Shown piece by piece: positions 58,810-64,000 of a stretch of 64,000 nt of DNA. Position 1 is the first letter of the stretch; the number at the start of each line of letters is the position of its first letter. The DNA comes from Christensenella sp. UBA7102 (lineage in GTDB: Bacteria > Bacillota > Clostridia > Christensenellales > UBA1750), in assembly GCA_002492415.1 (NCBI GenBank), contig DKYK01000038.1:38216-102215 (forward strand), in the 5' to 3' direction. The notes under the pieces are model-generated. The model searched no databases, was not told the DNA's origin, and was given only the letters and a program-made list of their open reading frames with translations. A program made the position numbers and the translations under genes.

Positions 58810-59133
58810 ATGGAACAGCCCGCCCGCGCCTGCTCGCCCGAGGCCTTCCGCACCGTCTATCGCCTGTGCGTGCGCCTGTCGCGCAAAACGCGCTTTCTCC
58901 CCTATCTGTGTGCTGTGCACACCCCCGACGCCCCGCGTGCCGTCCAGTCGCTGCTCGGCGCGCTGCACGGCGGCGAGGTGGTCAGCGCCGTGTGTCCTGA
59001 CCTCGTCTATGTGCTGCTGCTCGTCACCGCCGAAGAGACCGCGCAGGCCGTGCAGCGCGGCGTCTGCCGTGCGCTGCCCCGCGCGCAGGTTCGCCTGCAG
59101 TGCGTCCGTGCAGACCTCTCAGCGTCGGACTGA
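58810..59133 (+). CDS. Conserved-looking small protein, unknown function
   Basis: 107 residues starting MEQPARACSPEAFRTVYRLCVRLSRKT. Cys- and Arg-rich, with a hydrophobic stretch (VYVLLLVTAEETAQAVQ). Codon use is the local style and it has a promoter 43 bases ahead and GGGAGGG 11 bases before the ATG, so it is probably genuine. No family recognised. It precedes the lyxose isomerase by 39 bases and shares its promoter. Confidence 0.6.
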   Translation: MEQPARACSPEAFRTVYRLCVRLSRKTRFLPYLCAVHTPDAPRAVQSLLGALHGGEVVSAVCPDLVYVLLLVTAEETAQAVQRGVCRALPRAQVRLQCVRADLSASD

Positions 59134-59172
59134 TGCCTTCAAAAACGCCGTCAGGCAAAGGAGGAAGCCCCC

Positions 59173-59718
59173 ATGATCACCCGTGCCCAGCAAAGCGACG
59201 CCGTTCGCGCTGCGCTTGCGCTTTACGAAAAGGCGTGCATCGCCGTCACACCTGAAGAGGCCGCCCGCATCGAAGTGGCGGACTTCGGTCTGTCCGATCT
59301 GCCCGCCATCGGCCTGCAGCTGCTCATCTACATCAACACCCCGCGCGTGTGCGCCAAGGAGATGGCGCTGCTGCCCCACCAAACCTGCCCCGAGCATCTC
59401 CATCCGGAAATCGACGGTCAGCCCGGCAAGGAGGAGACCTTCCGCTGCCGTTGGGGCGTGTGCCACCTGTTCGTCTATGACAAGGCCTGCAAGTGCCCCT
59501 CTCCGCTGACCCCCGCAGGCTATGAAGCGGGCTTTACTGCCTTCCGCCATATCGAGCTGCGCCCGGGCGAGCAGTACACCATCTACCCCGGCACGCTGCA
59601 CTGGTTCACCGCGGGCGACGAGGGCGCGGTAATCTCTGAGTTTTCCACCACGAGCCGTGACGAATTCGATGTCTTCACCGACCCGCGCATCCAGCGCGCC
59701 ACCCTTGTCACCGGCTGA
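59173..59718 (+). CDS. D-lyxose/D-mannose family sugar isomerase (cupin)
   Basis: 181 residues, cupin fold. Metal ligands are visible as H75-L-H77 in CPEHLHPEIDGQPGKEETFRCRWG with Glu88 and His143 in YPGTLHWFTAGDEGAV. This matches the D-lyxose isomerase family, which converts D-lyxose to D-xylulose and D-mannose to D-fructose. AAAGGAGGAAGCCCCC precedes the ATG. Downstream of the 107-residue gene and closed by a terminator. Confidence 0.93.
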   Translation: MITRAQQSDAVRAALALYEKACIAVTPEEAARIEVADFGLSDLPAIGLQLLIYINTPRVCAKEMALLPHQTCPEHLHPEIDGQPGKEETFRCRWGVCHLFVYDKACKCPSPLTPAGYEAGFTAFRHIELRPGEQYTIYPGTLHWFTAGDEGAVISEFSTTSRDEFDVFTDPRIQRATLVTG

Positions 59719-59731
59719 GTTTGGAACAAGC

Positions 59732-59767
59732 ACCGCCCTGCGCACCCGCGCAGCGGCGGTCTTTTTC
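59732..59767 (+). terminator. Terminator after the lyxose isomerase gene
   Basis: ACCGCCCTGCGC (59732-59743) with GCGCAGCGGCGGT (59748-59760), then CTTTTT. Confidence 0.9.
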
Positions 59768-59808
59768 GCAGTTCTGCAAACTTTATGTAGAAATCTGGTG
59801 TGCAGATG

Positions 59809-59817
59809 TGGTATGAT
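59809..59817 (+). promoter_or_regulatory. Extended -10 promoter for the HAD-DUF362 operon
   Basis: TGGTATGAT at 59809-59817, 39 bases before the start codon. Confidence 0.5.
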
Positions 59818-59856
59818 AAAGTGAATATCAGTGCACTGATCTGTAAGGAGTCCGTC

Positions 59857-60687
59857 ATGCAACAGATTCGCCTCATCGCCATCGACCTGGACGGCACGCT
59901 GCTCAATTCTGACAAGGACATTTCCGCCTATAACCTTGCGGTGCTGCGCCGTGCCATCGCCGCGGGCGTGTACGTCGCCATCTCCAGCGGCCGCCGCTAT
60001 GCCGACGTGACGGCCATCTCCGAGCGCATCGCGCCCGGGCAGCCCATCATCTGCTCCAACGGCGCCATGGCCTGCACGCAGAATCCGTTCGAACTGGTCT
60101 ATTGCGAATGCCTAAGCAAGGAAAAACTGCGCGCCGTGGTGGGTGTACTGGAAAAGGAGTCCTGCTATTATCATGTCTACTGCGACGACGGCTCCGTGAT
60201 GGAGAGCCGCACCGCCAACCCTGGCAAAAAACGTAAGCTCAATTGCTACGACTATGCAGGCGACATCCTCACCGGCGATGAAATGCCCAAGTACGTAGGC
60301 GACGGCGCGCTCAAGGTGGTGTGCTTCACCCCCGATATTGAAAAACTCCAGCGCATCCGCGCCGGCATGGAGACCGTAGGCGGTCTGGAGGTCAGTTCTT
60401 CCTGGTGGGACAATCTGGAAATGCTGGCCGGCGGCGTTCATAAAGGCGCCGCGCTGCACGCGCTGGCCGATAAGCTGGGGATTCCCATCGGGCAGACCAT
60501 GGCCATTGGCGATAACGAGAACGACTTGAGCATGCTGCGCGCCGCGGGCCTGTCCGTCGCCATGGGCAACGCCTCCGATGCCATCAAAGCTCAAGTGAAT
60601 TACGTCACCGCCACCAACGACGAGGATGGCGTGGGCAGGGCCATCGCTAAGCTGGTCCTGAATTCGGAAGAGGGGGAAACCCCATGA
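59857..60687 (+). CDS. Cof-type HAD-IIB family hydrolase
   Basis: 276 residues. HAD motif I IAIDLDGTLLNSD (Asp10, Asp12), the C2 cap, motif II SSGR, motif III Lys in GVHKGAALHALADKLGI, and motif IV GDNENDLSML. Members dephosphorylate sugar phosphates or flavins. TAAGGAGTCCGTC precedes the ATG at 59857. It overlaps DUF362 by 4 bases (ATGA). Confidence 0.94.
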   Translation: MQQIRLIAIDLDGTLLNSDKDISAYNLAVLRRAIAAGVYVAISSGRRYADVTAISERIAPGQPIICSNGAMACTQNPFELVYCECLSKEKLRAVVGVLEKESCYYHVYCDDGSVMESRTANPGKKRKLNCYDYAGDILTGDEMPKYVGDGALKVVCFTPDIEKLQRIRAGMETVGGLEVSSSWWDNLEMLAGGVHKGAALHALADKLGIPIGQTMAIGDNENDLSMLRAAGLSVAMGNASDAIKAQVNYVTATNDEDGVGRAIAKLVLNSEEGETP

Positions 60688-61793
60688 CAAAGGTCATCCT
60701 GCGGCGCTGTGAAGAATACGATTTGAAAGAAATCCAGCGCATACTGCACGAGTCCATCGAGCAGCTCGGCGGCATCCCGGCACTTCGCCCCGGCGCAAAG
60801 GTGCTGGTCAAGCCCAATCTTCTGATGCGCCGCGATCCCGACCGCCACACCACCACCCACCCCGTCGTGGTGGAAGCCGTGGTGCGTCAGCTGCAGGCCA
60901 TGGGGTGCAGCGTCATCCTGGCCGACAGCCCCGGCGGTCCCTTCACCGAAGGGCTGCTGCGCGGCCTGTACGCGCTGACCGGCATGGAGGATGTCGCAAA
61001 CCGCACTGGCGCCAGCCTGAACTGCTCCACCGAAAGCGTCGAGGTGGAGCTCCCCGACGCCTATCAGAGCCATATGCTCACAGTCATGCGCTGCGCGGCC
61101 GAGGCCGACTGCATCGTCAGCGTAGGCAAGATTAAGACCCACGGTTTGACTGCCTACACCGGCGCGGTCAAGAATCTGTTCGGTCTGGTGCCGGGCATGC
61201 TCAAGGTGGACGCGCACGCTCGCTATCCCGACATTTCCGAGTTTTCCAAGCTGCTGCTGGACATTGAGCGCTGGGCGCAGCCCTGTCTGAGCGTGTTGGA
61301 TGGAATCTTCGGCATGGAGGGCGCGGGGCCCTCGGGCGGCAGCCCGCGGCGTCTGAATGCGCTCGTCGTCTCCGACAATGCTCACGCCTGTGACGTGGTG
61401 GGCGCCGCCCTCATCGGTTTTGCGCCCGAGGAGGTCGCAACGCTCAAGTGCGCCGCGAATCTGGGCGTGCTGCCCGTGCCCGTGGTTGTGGGCGATAGCG
61501 TGGACAGCCTTGCTCAACGTTTCCGCCGCGCCCCTGCGGACGCCGCCGCGCGCGGTATTTTGACCAACCCGATCTTTGCCCGCATGGTGCGTTCCAAGCC
61601 CGTGGTCAAAAAGAGCAGGTGCGTGGGCTGCGGCGCGTGCATGCGCTCCTGTCCCGGCAAGGCCATCGAACTGGTGGACAAAAGGCCCCGCTTCCATTAC
61701 GAAAACTGTATCCGCTGCTACTGTTGTCAGGAGCTCTGCCCGCAGACGGCGATAGAAGTATGGCAGCCATTCTTCATGAAATGGCTGCGGTAA
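60684..61793 (+). CDS. DUF362 family protein with C-terminal 2[4Fe-4S] ferredoxin domain
   Basis: 369 residues. N-terminal DUF362 domain: KVLVKPNLLMRRDPDRHTTTHP, VSVGKIKTHGLTAYTGAVKNLFG and the GAGPSGGSPR loop. The C-terminus has two iron-sulfur motifs, CVGCGACMRSCPGKAIEL and CIRCYCCQELCPQTAIEV. The family is suspected of a role in iron-sulfur or redox chemistry in anaerobes; no activity is established. Start overlaps the HAD stop. Confidence 0.93.
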   Translation: MTKVILRRCEEYDLKEIQRILHESIEQLGGIPALRPGAKVLVKPNLLMRRDPDRHTTTHPVVVEAVVRQLQAMGCSVILADSPGGPFTEGLLRGLYALTGMEDVANRTGASLNCSTESVEVELPDAYQSHMLTVMRCAAEADCIVSVGKIKTHGLTAYTGAVKNLFGLVPGMLKVDAHARYPDISEFSKLLLDIERWAQPCLSVLDGIFGMEGAGPSGGSPRRLNALVVSDNAHACDVVGAALIGFAPEEVATLKCAANLGVLPVPVVVGDSVDSLAQRFRRAPADAAARGILTNPIFARMVRSKPVVKKSRCVGCGACMRSCPGKAIELVDKRPRFHYENCIRCYCCQELCPQTAIEVWQPFFMKWLR

Positions 61794-61826
61794 CATATTA
61801 TTTTATATCTGGAGGTGTCGTTGATC

Positions 61827-62246
61827 ATGTTCTGTCCTCATTGTGGTTCTCAAATTGCAGATGGTTCGGCCTTCTGCCCTTCCTGCGGCGTTCAACTGAA
61901 CGCGTCCGCCCCTGCCGCTGTGTCCGAGCAGCCCGCAGCATCTTCGAGCTATAAGGATTACCAGACCTTTAGCATCATCGTCTCCATCGTCTCCTTTCTG
62001 TGCTGCGGCGGCTGGTTGGGCGTGATCTTCGGCGTGCTGGGCATCGTGTTCAGCTCACAGGCCAAGACCGCCTTTAACGCAGGCGACATGGTCCAGGCGG
62101 AGTCCAAGTCCAAAAACGCCCGCCTGATGTGTATCCTGGGCCTGGTCATGATCGGCATCGGCGCCATCACCAGTGTTATCATCCTTGCCCTTTATGGCGC
62201 GTCCATTGCCGCCATGTTCTCTGAACTCTACGCACTGGCGCTGTAA
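61827..62246 (+). CDS. Zinc-ribbon CD225/dispanin-like membrane protein, copy 1
   Basis: 139 residues. Zinc ribbon MFCPHCGSQIADGSAFCPSCGVQL, a Ser/Ala linker, then a CD225-like pair of helices: YQTFSIIVSIVSFLCCGGWLGVIFGVLGIVFSSQAKTAFNAGDMVQAESKSKNARLM. The C-C pair before the first turn and the A-x-S-x-x-A series recall dispanin/IFITM proteins. The start is the ATG at 61827 (GGAGG is eleven bases away; TTG 61821 is closer). First of three tandem paralogues. Confidence 0.85.
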   Translation: MFCPHCGSQIADGSAFCPSCGVQLNASAPAAVSEQPAASSSYKDYQTFSIIVSIVSFLCCGGWLGVIFGVLGIVFSSQAKTAFNAGDMVQAESKSKNARLMCILGLVMIGIGAITSVIILALYGASIAAMFSELYALAL

Positions 62247-62276
62247 AGCGCGCACTGCACAGGGGAGGTGCCCTCC

Positions 62277-62705
62277 ATGCTCTGCCCACACTGCGGCTCT
62301 GAACTCGCGTCCGACGCGGCCTTTTGCATTCGTTGCGGCGCGATCCTCGCGCCCGCCGTCTCTCCGCCTGATCTCCCACCCGTCAAGGACTATCTGACGG
62401 TCAACATCGTGCTGCTGGCGCTGACAGCGCTGTGCTGCAGCTGCACGCCCGCCCTGGTCACAGGCATTCTGGGCGTGGTGTTTGCCTCGCAGGTCAAGTC
62501 CCTTGTTCAGGAGGGCAAGCGCGCGCAGGCCGAGGAAAAGTCCCGCCTGGCCAAATCTCTGGCCATCGCGACAGGTGTGCTGATGGGCGTCACCGCGCTG
62601 CTGCTCATCGCCTATCTGTTGTTCTTCTTCTGCTTCTACGGCGTGGCGTTCGCGTCGCTGCTGAACCAGATGAGCTTCTCCGCGCTTGCGGCGCTGCTAC
62701 TGTAG
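62277..62705 (+). CDS. Zinc-ribbon CD225/dispanin-like membrane protein, copy 2
   Basis: 142 residues. Zinc ribbon MLCPHCGSELASDAAFCIRCGAIL, then DYLTVNIVLLALTALCCSCTPALVTGILGVVFASQVKSLVQEGKRAQAEEKSRLAKSL, the most CD225-like of the three (double Cys, then the S-x-V loop and A-E-E-K-S). A hydrophobic end (LLLIAYLLFFFCFYGVAFASLL) suggests a second membrane pass. GGGAGGTGCCCTCC precedes the ATG. About 30 bases after copy 1. Confidence 0.85.
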   Translation: MLCPHCGSELASDAAFCIRCGAILAPAVSPPDLPPVKDYLTVNIVLLALTALCCSCTPALVTGILGVVFASQVKSLVQEGKRAQAEEKSRLAKSLAIATGVLMGVTALLLIAYLLFFFCFYGVAFASLLNQMSFSALAALLL

Positions 62706-62774
62706 TCCCTGTCCATTCTTCCGGCGGATCATTCCGCCCATCCCATACTCATCTGTGAATAGGAGGTATCCATC

Positions 62775-63341
62775 ATGTTCTGTCCCAACTGCGGAACCAA
62801 GCTCCCAGACGGCGCAGTCTTCTGCTCCAACTGCGGCGCTAAGGTCCAGGCTGAGTCCGCTCCCGTCGTCGAACCCGTGACCGAGCCTGTCACCGAACCC
62901 GTAACTGAACCTATCGCGGAACCTGCGGTCGAGCCCATCGCGGAACCTGTCACCGAGCCCTTCACCGCCCAGCCCGCCGGCGAGACCTTCGAGGGCGAGT
63001 ATACTGCGCAGCCCGTGCAGGAGTCCCCCGTTCAGAGAGCGCCTGAGCAGGCGCCTGCCGACTATGTGACCATCAACATCATACTGTGCGTAGCCTCGGT
63101 GCTCACCTGTTGCGGCTGCATCAGCATTGCCTCTCTGGTCACCTCCATCATCGGCATCGTGGCGGGCAGCGCGTGCAAGAAGGCCATTGCCGCCGGTGAC
63201 TGGGCCACCGCCGAGGCCAAGAGCAAGACTGCCAAGACCATGTGGATCGTATCCGCGGTCATCGTGGGCGTGTCCATCCTCTCGGCCATCGTGCTCTTCC
63301 TGACTGGCGCCGCCGCCAGTATGCTCGGCTCCGACTGGTAA
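62775..63341 (+). CDS. Zinc-ribbon CD225/dispanin-like membrane protein with EPVT repeat linker, copy 3
   Basis: 188 residues. Zinc ribbon MFCPNCGTKLPDGAVFCSNCGAKV, then a linker made of short EPVT/EPIA/EPAV units (about 30-65), then the CD225-like core YVTINIILCVASVLTCCGCISIASLVTSIIGIVAGSACKKAIAAGDWATAEAKSKTAKTMWIV. The repeated Pro-Val-Thr linker is unusual and likely extended. GGAGGTATCCATC precedes the ATG. DUF2752 follows after 7 bases. Confidence 0.86.
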   Translation: MFCPNCGTKLPDGAVFCSNCGAKVQAESAPVVEPVTEPVTEPVTEPIAEPAVEPIAEPVTEPFTAQPAGETFEGEYTAQPVQESPVQRAPEQAPADYVTINIILCVASVLTCCGCISIASLVTSIIGIVAGSACKKAIAAGDWATAEAKSKTAKTMWIVSAVIVGVSILSAIVLFLTGAAASMLGSDW

Positions 63342-63348
63342 GCGCGTC

Positions 63349-63759
63349 ATGCGCTCCTCTGCAAAAGATACCCGCTTCAAGGGTGTGGGGATGCGCGTGC
63401 TGGCCTGGAGCATCGTGGCCGCGGCCGCGGGCTTTACGCTGTACGTCTACTTCCACAACCCTTTCGAGGGCGGGGTGACGCTGTGCATGTTTCACGCGCT
63501 GACGGGGCTGGACTGCCCGGGCTGCGGCATGACCCGCGCAGCCTGGCTGCTCATGCACGGCCATCCCATCCAGTCCCTTGCGCAGAACCCCTTTCTGTTT
63601 GTCATCTTTATCGCAGCCTATATGGGGATTGCAGAGCTGTCCCCCTATCTCATCGGACGGCGACTGCCGCAGCTGCACATCCCCAACTGGATGCTCATCG
63701 TGTTGTGCGCGCTGCTGTTCGTGTTCACCATCGCGCGCAATGTCATAAAATTTCTGTGA
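63349..63759 (+). CDS. DUF2752 family membrane protein
   Basis: 136 residues. Signature [39 protein letters not shown] matches DUF2752 (C-P-G-C-G-x-T-R). Three helices. The start at 63349 lacks a ribosome site but lies 7 bases after copy 3, so re-initiation is likely; an ATG at 63391 has AAGGGTGTGGGG and gives a shorter form. DUF2752 often sits next to CD225/TM2-type proteins, which supports a shared envelope role. Confidence 0.85.
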   Translation: MRSSAKDTRFKGVGMRVLAWSIVAAAAGFTLYVYFHNPFEGGVTLCMFHALTGLDCPGCGMTRAAWLLMHGHPIQSLAQNPFLFVIFIAAYMGIAELSPYLIGRRLPQLHIPNWMLIVLCALLFVFTIARNVIKFL

Positions 63760-63814
63760 TTCATCCCCCCAAGGGGGAAATTTGCGCATCATAACAAAAA
63801 AAGAGGCGTATCCG

Positions 63815-64000
63815 TTGCATATCGTACTGGTTGAACCCGAGATCCCGCAGAATACCGGCAACATCGCCCGTACCTGCGCCGCCACGCACACCACGCTGCA
63901 CCTGGTGCATCCCCTGGGCTTTTCCATCGATGAAAAGCAGGTCAGGCGGGCGGGCCTGGACTACTGGCATCTGGTCACCATCGAGGAGCATCCCTCCTTT
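63815..64000 (+). CDS. trmL: tRNA (cytidine(34)-2'-O)-methyltransferase, 3' end cut by window edge
   Basis: About 62 residues visible from a TTG start: [20 protein letters not shown] is the conserved SPOUT (TrmL/YibK) N-terminus, followed by [24 protein letters not shown]. It methylates the wobble nucleotide of certain tRNAs using S-adenosylmethionine. AAGAGG precedes the TTG, eight bases away. Incomplete at the window end. Confidence 0.93.
   Translation, partial: MHIVLVEPEIPQNTGNIARTCAATHTTLHLVHPLGFSIDEKQVRRAGLDYWHLVTIEEHPSF

Noticed and set aside
1..64000. CRISPR arrays, tRNA or rRNA genes, transposases, prophage or integrase genes
   Set aside because: No regularly spaced direct repeats, cloverleaf-like segments or characteristic protein motifs were seen on either strand.

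Overview
The window is 64 kb of GC-rich (about 60% by eye), densely coding chromosomal DNA from a low-copy, operon-organised Gram-positive anaerobe. The best guess is a gut-type member of the Clostridia. Grounds for this are the PadR/DUF1700/DUF4097 and LytTR/DUF3021 modules, CD3324- and CD1247-type proteins, a YqeG HAD phosphatase, a probable Re-citrate synthase, strong AGGAGG ribosome sites, near-consensus sigma-A promoters (TTGACA/17/TATAAT) and U-tailed hairpin terminators. I see no rRNA, tRNA, CRISPR array, phage, transposase or plasmid function. It reads as a stable core plus regulatory and sugar-metabolism stretch.

Layout. 1-3.2 kb: ACT-domain protein, PFL (UPF0210) protein and PepF in one minus-strand operon. 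3.2-6.9 kb: two membrane proteins divergent from padR-DUF1700-DUF4097, with a 27-bp operator built into a perfect promoter. 7.0-9.9 kb: BlaI repressor and M56 (BlaR1-like) sensor protease with twin operators and no beta-lactamase. 10-15.2 kb: CD3324 protein, GNAT, a TetR-divergent small envelope cluster, MATE exporter, LytTR-DUF3021. 15.2-18.8 kb: MFS transporter behind two tandem SelA-like PLP-fold proteins, both with altered cofactor residues. 19-26 kb: metallophosphoesterase, lipoprotein, purA, rhaD, YdcF-like, P1 peptidase, short-chain dehydrogenase. 26-32.9 kb: 5'-truncated nucleoside phosphorylase fused onto the terminator of thrC, a P-loop ATPase, Re-citrate-synthase-like enzyme, aspartate-type aminotransferase, AI-2E exporter. 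33-35.6 kb: three sugar isomerase/aldo-keto type genes. 35.8-38 kb: duplicated DUF1538 membrane protein with a tandem PII-like protein. 38-43.7 kb: PadR-DUF2812, orphan response regulator, SDR-AAC(3) operon, lactonase, GNAT. 43.8-50 kb: large FtsX-type exporter and HflKC. 50-57 kb: intergenic repeat element, GNAT, Gfo/Idh/MocA oxidoreductase, secreted SH3 protein, CD1247 protein, EF-P, endonuclease-IV-like enzyme, YqeG. 57-64 kb: PRPP synthase, D-lyxose isomerase, HAD, DUF362 ferredoxin, three tandem zinc-ribbon/CD225 membrane proteins, DUF2752, and the start of trmL.

How genes work together. Several modules are a membrane or surface effector next to its own small repressor (PadR twice, BlaI, TetR, LytTR), suggesting envelope-stress control. 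Central metabolism is represented by citrate/glutamate/aspartate entry, threonine, adenylate and PRPP synthesis. Sugar use is scattered (rhamnulose-1-P aldolase, hydroxypyruvate-isomerase-like enzymes, Gfo/Idh/MocA, lactonase, lyxose isomerase). The most unusual items are the SelA-like pair with a Lys-to-Arg change, the triple zinc-ribbon/CD225 array, the phosphorylase reading frame inside a terminator, the DUF1538/PII-like pair and the operator designs of the PadR and BlaI modules. All functions are assigned by reading translations; no database search was possible.
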